43,210 nucleotides of DNA, from positions 1 to 43,210 of the forward strand of contig JAUCBJ010004918.1 of NCBI GenBank assembly GCA_032718475.1, read 5' to 3'. Shown here piece by piece: positions 31,829 through 40,410 of the stretch (position 1 is its first letter; the number at the start of each line of letters is the position of its first letter). The notes under the pieces were generated by a model that worked only from the letters and a program-made list of their open reading frames with translations, did not search any database and was not told the origin of the DNA. Source of the stretch: Nemertoderma westbladi. Its lineage: Eukaryota; Xenacoelomorpha; Nemertodermatida; Nemertodermatidae. The translations under genes and the position numbers were made by a program.

Positions 31829-32369
31829 TGGTACTACGTAAAAACTTTCAAAAGTCCAACACATTTGCCTTGTTTTATAGTTTGTTACAATTTGCATATT
31901 ACCTACTCTAGTTATAATTTGGCATAGGTTGCTACTGGCACAGTGGTCCAGTAGGTTAAGGCGCAGGTTACATCCTAGGTAGGTCAAGAGTTCGAATCTG
32001 GGTCAGTAAAATTTATATTTCGTGCTATTTATTTTCCGTTTCATTAAGTCAGAAAGGCCAATGGAGTGCGTACAACACATGGACGGATTAGTTGGGCCAA
32101 TCATAGGGATTTTGATAATTTATTGGTCCAATGCGAGTTCATAGAATGTGGTAGAATGTTCTAGTGGATTCCATGCTTAGGATTTCCTATGTAAGGTGCC
32201 ATTTGCCCTTCAGTTATCACTTACTTCAACTAGTATTTCTAACTCACTTAGTTAACTTGTCTTCTTTGTTAATTTGTAACGTTTAGTCAAACTCAATAAA
32301 TCTTTGTCATTTATGTTAAAAATATACTGCAAACTCAGAACATGTAGTTTTTAGCGTATCTATCTTGAA
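31829..32369 (+). repeat. BEL-B 5' LTR
   Basis: It matches 37779-38314 with, by eye, about 25 substitutions and three short indels, so roughly 5% divergence. It begins TGGTACTACG and ends TATCTATCTTGAA. U3 carries CCAAT-type boxes, an AGAATGTTCT dyad at 32153-32162, a decayed TATA (TATGTAAG) and AATAAA at 32295-32300. A 76-nt tRNA-like segment lies at 31933-32008. Confidence 0.9.
31933..32008 (+). other. tRNA-like segment within the 5' LTR
   Basis: Ends TACTGGC and GTCAGTA can form a seven-pair acceptor stem with one G-U. GTGGTCCAGTAGG resembles an A box and GAGTTCGAATC a B box. The T stem is poor, so it is unlikely to be a functional tRNA. The same segment in the 3' LTR (37883-37958) has lost one acceptor pair. 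It may be a captured tRNA or SINE head. Confidence 0.5.
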
Positions 32370-32378
32370 TCTATCTGC

Positions 32379-32591
32379 CTGGACGGGAGGTTAGAGACAC
32401 TTACCAATTTTCTCCGTAGATGCGGCGTACCAATCGAAGAACCAGAAGTTGTACCGAGAGGAACGACGGAAGTTCTAACTACGGAAGTCTTGCGAGCCTA
32501 CCAAATTCCACAAATGGATAGATCGTTCATTAGTGTACGGAGCGACGTTGGCGACGTTAGTCGGACAGCATTAGTGATTACTCAACAATAA
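32379..32591 (+). pseudogene. gag: BEL-B gag N-terminal frame
   Basis: Starting just after the LTR, the frame reads GRLETLTNFLRRCGVPIEEP, then TTEVLRAYQIPQMDRSF and stops at TAA 32589-32591. A G-R---L--FL-R-G----E-PE start is plausible for a gag matrix-like helix. The variant hairpin motif at 32483-32502 is read here as EVLRAY, a third reading frame relative to the other copies. There is no ATG at the open start, so the true start is unclear. Confidence 0.55.
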
Positions 32592-33022
32592 CAGGAGGTC
32601 GCATGCCGACAACAAGTCACCGAGGAAGAAGCTCAATGGCAGATGGCACAAGTTGCTTTCGAAGGAGAGAAACAACGTAGGGAAGACGTAACACAAATCG
32701 CTCAACTCCAGGCCCAAGCCAAATTTGAAGCATCAGAGATGCGGAGACTGGAGGAGCCAGGTGACTGGAGGTGGAGAAGCGGCTGCAGCGGCAGCAGCTG
32801 ACGAGTTAGCACGACAGGCAGCAGCTGACGAGTTAGCATGAGTTGCGGCAGCGAATACAGCCGAGTTAGCACGGAAGAAAGCGGCATCCGACACTCCTGC
32901 CGAGTTGGAGGCGCGACAAATAAAAGCTCGTTTAGCTATACAGGAAGCGGAGTTAGCGGCACAACAACAGGTGGCCGAATGACGCGAGAGATAGATCTAT
33001 AAGGTTTCGAGCTGGATATGAC
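32592..33022 (+). pseudogene. gag: BEL-B gag coiled-coil segment, broken
   Basis: Fragments in different phases read QWQMAQVAFEGEKQRRED and an alanine/glutamate-rich stretch with repeats of ADELARQAAADELA and AELEARQIKARLAIQEAEL. This heptad-like, A/E/L-rich composition is a coiled coil, frequent in BEL gag N-terminal halves. A stop interrupts it at about 32840 and another at 32981. Confidence 0.6.
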
Positions 33023-33715
33023 TTGTCTGCACTGGATCGCAGGGAGACTCGATATCGCGAAATCCAGAAACGAATAAAGGAAGGAAGTGTAGGAATGATC
33101 GAGCGGAGAGAGGAATTCGTCGAGGGTTATTGCCAACGTTTTCCCCAAGTTATTCCTATGCTCAAACCCACGACTCCAGTAAAACCGATCATAGTTGCGA
33201 AGCCGAAAGAAATATCACCTGTGTGTGCAACTCAAAATAATAGGTTTGTTATACCGGAATCAGTACTGCAGTCACGAGCGACTTCATTGCCGATTCTAGC
33301 GGGTAAGGTAAGCAGTCCACCCACTGTAAGCCTTAGTTTACTTATAGAGAGAGACGAACCTGTATTTATGACAGTGAAACAGGTGAGTAAACCGGTTGCA
33401 GTTAAACCTGTCACGTGCTGCGTGAACCCTGTTATTTATAGACCAACAGTACTTCCTAACTCCGATTTATTTACTAGACCACTCACTCAATGTTTATCGA
33501 GACCTATGACTTCGTGGAAGGCCTGCGAGCCTACCGAACAACAAAGAACCGTGGCCCTGTATAGTACCCACAGATTTGAACTGCGTTTATCAAGACCTGC
33601 GACTTCGTGGAAGGCTTGCGAGCCTACCGAACAACGAAGAAAAGTGGATGCCGAACCAAAACAAATGTGGCCGCAGTACCGCAGTAACCAGCGCGAAGAG
33701 CCGGCGGACTATTGA
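33023..33715 (+). pseudogene. gag: BEL-B gag central frame (230 codons)
   Basis: The longest intact frame of BEL-B. It starts basic and helical (RRETRYREIQKRIKEGSVGM; EFVEGYCQRFPQVIP), then becomes proline-rich and disordered. A 93-bp unit is tandemly duplicated near the end, each with the 20-bp hairpin motif (33516, 33609) read as WKACEPTEQ. No equivalent was found in BEL-A. The upstream open frame reaches back to about 32996, so the ATG may be internal. Confidence 0.6.
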
Positions 33716-34112
33716 AACTAACGGATGTCTACCAATTGATCTCACGGGAGGCCGTAGTAGAGACACGGTCGAACTACTCTGACCATCACATAGCGGCACA
33801 GAATCGGACCAAACAGCTTCCGACAAATGCGAAGGCCGTGACTTACGCAACACCGATGGATACCTCCAAGGTACTGACACCCATTGGCAGTCCAACAGTC
33901 TCGACAGCAGCTGTCCGCAGATTTCATAGGATGTCAGTTCTGCGAACGGAATGGTGGACGATACAGCGGATACAAGTTACGCGGATGTCACAACTTTAAG
34001 GATCTAGATCCGTCCGTTGGATTCCTGTTGGAGATGTACCATGCCTGGGCATGTCTGGAAGGACTGTCCAAGTGACGACACTTGTCCTCTGTGAGGATGC
34101 AACCATGATGCG
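33716..34112 (+). pseudogene. gag: BEL-B gag C-terminal region with zinc knuckle
   Basis: Frames in two phases match BEL-A: QFCERNGGRYSGYKLRGCHN near 33930-33990 and CWRCTMPGHVWKDC at 34026-34067, an intact CCHC knuckle. A stop follows shortly at about 34096. The knuckle is conserved with BEL-A at 13 of 14 residues. Confidence 0.8.
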
Positions 34113-34860
34113 TTGCTCCACACAACTAGTCATACTCCGACTAAGCATTTTCAACGTGAATATCCCGAGAAAGCGGTGAAATGCGACGCACTTTACAAAG
34201 AGCGCGCGCTGCAAGAAGTCTGTATCCTCTACATGGACTACGTAGACCAATCAGGATCATCGGACAAAGACGACTCGGAGGACGAAACCTTTTACATGCA
34301 TGCGGGGGAGGAAGAGCAGCCATCAATAACTCTCCTTACACAGAATCAGCTGAAAGGGTTTAACATGATTCCCATCAAGATCACCAGAACCTGAGGGAGC
34401 AAGCGTATATATGCTATCTTGGACTCTGCATCTTCACATAGTTATGTTGATGAACAGGTAGCCGACGTAGTCACTGACATGAGCCAAGGTAAGACTGCTC
34501 AGTATACTGTTAGTAGCATGCATGTTAAGAGAGCGATACCTGTAATTAGAGTCAAACTAACCTTAGATACTCTTCTTTCCAAAGCAGAACAAAGTAGAGA
34601 GGAACGCTCACTACTTCTGGTAAGAAATTTACTTGGTCCTGTGCCAGAACAATCTCCAGAAGATCGTAAGTATTTCCGACATCTTGGAATACCGGAATGT
34701 CCAGTTAACTATCGCTCAATCACGATGATGATTAGGACAGACCAGTTCAACTTGCATCAAGTATAGGAGACACGCCCATCTGTGATAACGGTGGGCAACC
34801 CTTACACTTGTAGAACTCCCATAGGTTAGTATACAAGAGCGCCTGTACATTCACTAGAGG
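34113..34860 (+). pseudogene. BEL-B aspartic protease region
   Basis: Frame 34113-34394 gives the acidic linker (DQSGSSDKDDSEDETFYMHA then GEEEQPSITLL). Frame 34419-34766 gives DSASSHSYVDEQVADVVTDM and KRAIPVIRVKLTLDTLLSKA, ending in a stop at 34764. The catalytic triplet is D-S-A. The copy is about 90% identical to BEL-A, and lacks a ten-residue segment after VRNL that BEL-A has. Confidence 0.85.
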
Positions 34861-35003
34861 TAAGTGACCAGGAGGATGACGTTCTAAGAACATATAGTCT
34901 ATTAACTACTACATTAGCCAATTCTCCCTCACATTCCTGTGGTCCTACTGTACAGTCAGTACCACAACAGACCTACGTTGCTACAGACATCGACGTAACT
35001 GAC

Positions 35004-35504
35004 TTGGACGAGACCACACAGACCTCTACCTTACAGCTACTTGCAACAGAACAGGTCGTATCGACTACCGAAGACCAAAGGGTTGATGCCGTAGATGTCT
35101 CAATGAACGAGGATCTTGGAAGGCTTGCGAGCCTACTGACAGATCCAAAGGTCATCGAACTGCCTCACAACGTTTCGATGCTGACTAGTGACACTGGAAG
35201 GCTTGCGAGCCTACCAGCCATATTAATGCTAGCCACTACAGCAGACGACGACGTAGACGAGGACCATGGCGCAGTGCAAGCAGTGCTTGACAGACTGTTG
35301 ATTGAGAAAACCATTAAGTGGTTGGAACAGGACTCAGCAGAACCAGGTAGTTATGAGACCGCTATGTCAGAACAGGAAAAACGGTCTTTAAAGATTATGA
35401 AGGATACCATTCGGCAGACCGCGAATGGCCACTACGAAGTTGGGATGTTGTGGAGCCATGGACAACCTAAGCTCATCAACAACTACCCGCTTGCCTTGAA
35501 ATGA
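35004..35504 (+). pseudogene. pol: BEL-B pre-RT linker and start of RT
   Basis: One frame reads TQTSTLQLLATEQVVSTTED, two 26-residue repeats with GRLASLLTD and GRLASLPAI (hairpin motifs at 35118 and 35196), then AVQAVLDRLLIEKTIKWLEQ and EVGMLWSHGQPKLINNYPLA. It is collinear with BEL-A 29286-28700 but with one repeat unit fewer. It ends at a TGA where BEL-A stays open. Confidence 0.85.
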
Positions 35505-36240
35505 CTTAGTCGATACGGCAGCAGTTAATGCGTGATTAGACGGCCCATATACAATACAACGCGCAGCTTCAGACATATCTTCAAAAGGGATACGCGATCA
35601 GGATGACCAACCCTGAGGTAAAACGAACCAAGCATATTACCTGCCACATCATTTCGTACGGCATCCGGACAAACCTGGTAAGGTACGTGTCGTCAATGAC
35701 TGCGCCACTGTTTACCAGGGGATGTCCATAAACAGCGAATTGATGGTTGGGCCAAATATGAACAATTACCTTATGGGAGTCCTGATGCATTTCAGACAAC
35801 GCAAGGTGGTCTTCACCTATGAAGTAGAGGACGTGTTTCACCAGGTTAAGGCTTTGGAGCAGGACAGGGACAGTTTGAGGTTTCTTTGGTACCCAGATGG
35901 AAATTTAAACCTTCCGCCAGAAAATTACCAAATGCAGTAAGAGTTTTTGGGGCCCAACTGCACCATGTATGCCCTAAAGCAGACAGCCTTAGACCAATGC
36001 GACAAGTTTAACCCAGACGTGGTTCGGACAGTGGAGCGGGATTTCAACGTGGATGATGGCCTCAAGAGCTGCGACACTCTGGAGCGCGCTACAACCGTGG
36101 CACACCAACTCCAGGACTGTCTTGCCAAGGGCGGTTTTCACTTTAACAAATTCGCCTCCAATAACTCCGACCTAGTGAATTAATTTGACCCTACTGACAG
36201 TAGTGGGGGTGACCTAGATTTAGACCTAGAACCTCTGCCT
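35505..36240 (+). pseudogene. pol: BEL-B reverse transcriptase
   Basis: Frames 35722-35940 (LMGVLMHFRQRKVVFTYEVE, DVFHQVKALEQDRDSLRFLW) and 35947-36183 carry the palm. The motif A region reads TYEVEDVFHQV, where BEL RTs normally have a D-I-x-x-M/A-F-H-Q-V form, so the first Asp appears as Glu. Motif C is FNVDDGLKS, having lost the usual Tyr. Stops at 35938 and 36181 interrupt it. Not functional. Confidence 0.85.
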
Positions 36241-36999
36241 ACAATCAAAGTCCTAGGACTCAGTTGGGACCCGAACCACGACAACTTTAGGGTGCGCATA
36301 AGAACCATCAACCAGACGAAACCTCTCACCAAGAAGACCTGCTTATCGACCATGAGTCATTTGTATGACCCGCTGTGCTTTATCAGTCCAGCGATCCTGC
36401 ACGCAAGGATCATACTCCGCAACATTTGGCAGGCTGGACTGGAATGGGATGATCCCATCCCGGAAAAGCTAGCCAAGCAATGGAGGGACTGGGAGGCACA
36501 ACTGACGCTTCTACACGACTATACCATCCCGAGGGTATACTTTCACTTACAGGCCACCTTTCCTGCAGATCTGGAACTTCATAGTTTCAGTGACACTAGT
36601 AAGGACGGGCTGGGGGTTACTTTATACCTACGTAGAAAAGTGACATCGGACAGTTACGAGGTATCTATCATCACCTCAAAGGCTAAGACAATGCCTCTGA
36701 AGTATATGACAGGGCCTCGGGGAGAGCTTCAAGCCGGGATGATATCTACCGACATCGTCAATCTAGTCCAATGCAAGCTGGAGGCCAACTTGAAAGTCAC
36801 GTACTGGACCGACGCAAAATTGGTGCTTTGGTAAATCAACAACAAGACGTTTCAGTTCAATACTTTCGTGGCCAACAGATGGGCTGAAATACTAGACAGG
36901 TCGCTCAAACAGGACTGGCGTCACTGCCCAGGGAGATTGAACCCGGCTGACATCGCATCACGGGGAATGTTACCTTATAGACTTTTGTAAACCGGACAA
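36241..36999 (+). pseudogene. pol: BEL-B connection and RNase H region
   Basis: The frame at 36292-36834 gives TMSHLYDPLCFISPAILHAR, then LELHSFSDTSKDGLGVTLYL and GPRGELQAGMISTDIVNL, and VTYWTDAKLVLW. After a TAA at 36832 the same frame continues NKTFQFNTFVANRWAEILD, then HCPGRLNPADIASRGM. PADI-SRG is the conserved end of the Pao RNase H-like domain. This is the part missing from BEL-A. Confidence 0.88.
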
Positions 37000-37255
37000 T
37001 AAGTCCTTCTGGTTTAATGGACCCGACTTCCTACAACGACCAGGTTGCGTTCAGAAAATCGTACGCAATGTGCCTCCACATATTACCGACTTCAAGGAAG
37101 TTGATCGCGCCCGACGGATGTGGGAGACGCCAGTTCCATTTCCCAGCGTTCTAGAACCGCAGACAACTCGACACAGGAGCCCGAGCCCAGGTCGACCTCA
37201 GCCACCCCTCAATCATATTAAAGGACGAAGTCAAGCTCGCTCGACAAAACATTGA
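37000..37255 (+). pseudogene. End of BEL-B pol fused in frame to a segment of U
   Basis: NKSFWFNGPDFLQRPG is the usual BEL motif after RNase H. The next codons, VQKIVRNVPPHITDFKEVDR (37050-37109), match U at 21487-21428 with about four differences in 63 nt, and in the same frame. After that the text becomes proline-rich (SPSPGRPQPPLNH) and stops at 37253-37255. No integrase follows. Direction of transfer between U and BEL-B cannot be told from this window. Confidence 0.75.
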
Positions 37256-37778
37256 AGAGCGAGGTTGTGGAGATAGGAAGGCTTGCGAGCCTACCATTAG
37301 CATTAGCACTCAAGAGACGATGTCCAGAGACCAGCAGGACGAACTTTAAGATCGTCAGGAGGACATTTTGTGAATTAATTTAGATCATTATGTTTCATTT
37401 ATATTTGGACTGATTTAATTTAGTAAATTTATTATGTATTATGTATTATTATGTACATTTTAAAATTATTTGCCTTAATTTGTTTATATTTGGATAACCG
37501 ATGGGAGTTTTTATATTTTATGCACCAAGCCTTGATAATATTAGATAGTAAATCCGTATTTTGTATGTATGTATGTATGAAAGTTTTATATTTATGTAAT
37601 ATTTGCAATATCTTATATGCAATGAGACCCAAGCAGTGATTATTTTATATTTTAGGCCCTACCCTAGATTAGATATATTTTAGTTACTATTTTATATTTC
37701 GTTTGGTGAAAACAGTCTTACTTACTGTTTTCATTGAGCAGTGTGGGATTATTTCACTACTAGGTAGCTATTTGTAAT
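37256..37778 (+). other. BEL-B 3' untranslated region
   Basis: It contains the hairpin motif at 37276-37295 and then AT-rich sequence. Frames at 37432-37639 are AT-driven and not genes. No purine tract of clear quality was identified before the LTR. Confidence 0.5.
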
Positions 37779-38314
37779 TGGTACTACGTAAAAACTTTCA
37801 AAATTCCAACGCATTTGCCTTGTTTTATAGTTTGTTACAATTTGCATATTACCTACTCTAGTTATAATTTGGCATGGGTTGCTACTGGTGCAGTGGTCCA
37901 GTAGGTTAAGGCGCAGGTTACATCCTAGGTAGGTCAAGAGTTCGAATCTGGGTCCGTAAAATTTATATTTTGTGCTAATTTATTTTCCGTTTCGTTAAGT
38001 CAGATAAGCCAATGGAGTGCGTACAACACATGGACGGATTAGTTGGGCCAATCGTATGGCGTTTGATAATTTATTGGTCCAATGCGAGGTCATAGAATGT
38101 AGAATGTTCTAGTGGATTCCATGCTTATTTCCTATATAAGGTTCCGTTTGCCCTTTGGTTATCACTTACTTCAACTAGTATTTCTAACTCACTTAGTTAA
38201 CTTGTTTTCTTTGTTAATTTGTAAAGTTTAGTCAAACTCGATAAATCTTTGTCATTTACGTTAAAAATATACTGCAAACTCAGAACATGAAGTTTTTAGC
38301 GTATCTATCTTGAA
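37779..38314 (+). repeat. BEL-B 3' LTR
   Basis: Partner of 31829-32369. It keeps a good TATA box (TATATAAG at 38133-38140) that is decayed in the 5' copy, while its poly-A signal is GATAAA instead of AATAAA. The AGAATGTTCT dyad lies at 38101-38110, 23 bp upstream of TATATAAG. Confidence 0.9.
38133..38140 (+). promoter_or_regulatory. TATA box of the BEL-B LTR promoter
   Basis: TATATAAG, preceded by AGAATGTTCT (38101-38110), which fits inverted nGAAn heat-shock-factor modules, and by CCAAT-type boxes near 38048 and 38078. The arrangement is typical of a pol II LTR promoter. Confidence 0.6.
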
Positions 38315-38737
38315 CAGCCAAACGCTTTGAGGAGTGGCTGCCTAAACTTTAGGCCACAGCAACACAAGGGGAAGGGATATCCACGACGCATAAAGGAGCC
38401 CGCACTATTTTCGCCCATGCCTATTTGTAAGCATGACCCGATTGCCTGATTACACCCACACCAGAGGAGGTAAGACTTTGTTCGACGCCTTTACTCGCCG
38501 TAAGTTCCTTAGATCAGGGTGAAGCACAATGCCGTCCTGGGATGCCGTAAAATTTAGGACCAAATATCTCAGATTCTGTCTGGAAAACCCCGGTCAACCT
38601 ATCTCTTACAGGTGCGAGCTGATGCTGTTTGTCAGTACGCGCAAGTACACTAGGTGCAAATAGCACGCTCTATAATTTTATAATTTGGTGATTTGCTGTA
38701 CTAGCAATACCGGTTAGCTCTGTAGGCCTTGCAGTTT
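38315..38737 (+). pseudogene. Unrecognised coding remnant beside the 3' repeat of U
   Basis: One plus frame reads RLPDYTHTRGGKTLFDAFTR, a TGA at 38520-38522, then MPSWDAVKFRTKYLRFCLEN and ISYRCELMLFVSTRKYTRCK, ending TAG at 38661-38663. Another phase nearer the LTR gives TAKRFEEWLPKL. The composition is protein-like. It does not match the U frames at 20087-22735, yet it sits immediately upstream of the U 3' repeat, so it may be another part of the same element or of a relative. Confidence 0.45.
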
Positions 38738-39131
38738 ACTGACCTGTCTGAGTCCAAAGTATTTGTTCAGGCAAGAGGCAGCTTTCTGCTACCGGCACGC
38801 ATTTTGGCTAAGGGAGGTTTACTAACAATCTACCGCGCCCTTGCCACGTGCTGATAGGTATTTACTGCAGACCACCGCGGTAACAAAATTCTAGAATCAA
38901 TTACATACCAGATCAGCTAGACGTACGGTAGTAAATTAACACCCTATTTCCTTATCTCACAATCAGAATCTGGTATCAGTGCCGATCGCGGGCGTAGTTA
39001 CTAACACCGTAATTGCCCGACTGAGTTGTGAATATAGGAGGAGAGAGCCCTTTTGACGTCAGTTTGTAATTATTGCGCCTACAGTGTGCGACTAGCTTAT
39101 TCAAGTAGCTAGTGCCTGGTATTGTTATTTT
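38738..39131 (+). repeat. 3' end of unknown element U, copy 2 (inverted relative to copy 1)
   Basis: It matches the reverse complement of 19851-20245 along its whole length. The coding start DLSESKVF is retained but indels then shift the frame, so this copy no longer encodes the tail. The two copies point in opposite directions about 18.5 kb apart. Confidence 0.8.
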
Positions 39132-39538
39132 GCTTATTCTGAGGCAAGTCACAAGACTAGCCTCAGTAAACACCCTAGTAGTAATGGTTTACCCTACTTC
39201 GGCGACAGTTTAGTCCTACTTCACACCTTGGGTGTTAAGTAGGTCATTAATTAATTAATCAATTAATTAATTGGTCGATTAAACAATTAATTAATTGTTT
39301 AATCAATCGATTTGTATCAAATAATGTTGCCAAAGGCAATTTAATTTGATACAAATAAATCAGATAGGGACGCGAGATGAATAAATTGTACTATAACAAA
39401 CGAAATATACAATACAATAGGCACTGTGCGGCCCAGTTTGGTCCTAGCTCAGTCCCTCAATAATCTGTGGCTGCTCGGGCTCTTATTAACCGTAGCATGA
39501 CTAACCCAAACATCAATGCGTGAATGGGACCTACGTGA
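39132..39538. repeat. AT-rich palindromes and a hairpin
   Basis: TTAATTAATTAA runs at about 39246-39275 are followed by the palindrome ATTAAACAATTAATTAAT then TGTTTAAT (39279-39304), and by a hairpin with arms TTTGTATCAAAT and ATTTGATACAAA (about 39310-39356) enclosing TGCCAAAGGCA. No gene was seen. Confidence 0.7.
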
Positions 39539-39712
39539 ATGGGGCATGCGATAGAGCTTAAATTATTCAAACATATAGCTTCGTTATTACATCAATTCAT
39601 CCAAGAAATTAGAATAAACATCTGGTATGGCAATAGTTTGCATTCTTTCGCATTGTATTGCGAAGCAGTCCACGCGCATATTAGCTCAACAACAAAGCCC
39701 TACCCAAACGCC

Positions 39713-40036
39713 ATGTGTCAAACTAATAAACATTTAGAAGAGAATGATGAAAATAAAGAAGAGATATTGAGACAAATATTAGGAAACAAAAATCAAATAC
39801 GGAAATTTATTAAACAAATGGAAGAAAATGAGGAAAATAGAGAAGAGATATTAAGACAGGTTCTGGGAAATAAAAGTAAATTACTGAAAATGAATGAACA
39901 ATTGAATGAAATTAAGAAACAGTTGGTTAATGAGGAAGATGAAATTAAAGAAAATCAACCAGCTTTTACTTATTTTCGAAGACCTATAACATCAAACTCT
40001 CGTACAGTATTTGCTCGCGCAGGACGACGCTATTGA
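39713..40036 (+). CDS. Small coiled-coil protein or exon (107 aa)
   Basis: I start at the ATG at 39713 (context AACGCCATG). The same frame is open back to 39539, but that part is not obviously protein-like. Residues 8 to about 85 are a charged coiled coil with a duplicated unit: ENDENKEEILRQILGNKNQI and ENEENREEILRQVLGNKSKL, about 32 residues apart. The C-terminus is polar and basic, RPITSNSRTVFARAGRRY. No domain is recognised. It could be a single-exon gene, an exon of a larger one, or part of a retroelement gag. The duplicated heptad unit and clean frame argue that it was selected as protein. Confidence 0.45.
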   Translation: MCQTNKHLEENDENKEEILRQILGNKNQIRKFIKQMEENEENREEILRQVLGNKSKLLKMNEQLNEIKKQLVNEEDEIKENQPAFTYFRRPITSNSRTVFARAGRRY

Positions 40037-40410
40037 CATTTGTTTGTTTGAGTTCCTTTCATAATAGTATTAGGACTATTTATCCATAACATTTATATTA
40101 GTATTAGGATTATTTATCCCTAATTATTATATTAGTATTATAAATGTATTTGCCAACAATATTTATTACTATTAGGTCTATTTATTCAAGAAATTATATG
40201 TTTTTATAATATATTTTGGAAAATTAGTCGACTAAGTCATAATTTTTAAAACTTTAAATAAGGGTGGAGTTATTTTATAAAGTTAAGAAGAGTGAATCAA
40301 TGGAGGCAACATGAAGTCTAATCTCTTGACATTTACTCGTAAGACCGCACATTAACTCCCAAGGTTGCATACTATCACTATAGCTGGGAGAGTCAAAGCT
40401 AGTATACAGA
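40037..40410. repeat. AT-rich sequence with degenerate TATTAGGACTATTTATCC repeats
   Basis: At about 40063-40185 the block ATTAG(G/T)A-TATTTATCC recurs three or four times with spacing near 40-60 bp. No gene follows before the satellite. Confidence 0.55.

Larger units (their letters stand above)
31829..38314 (+). mobile_element. BEL-B: BEL/Pao retrotransposon with both LTRs, integrase deleted
   Basis: Direct repeats at 31829-32369 and 37779-38314 enclose gag, knuckle, protease, RT and RNase H in plus order. Pol runs to a WFNGPDFLQRPG-like motif and then straight into a segment shared with U; the whole integrase is absent. Multiple stops occur. The flanks show no obvious target duplication, so ends may have recombined. 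Confidence 0.9.

Noticed and set aside
31933-32008. A functional tRNA gene
   Set aside because: The T stem does not pair well, and the segment is repeated with mutations in the other LTR. It is better treated as a tRNA-like relic.
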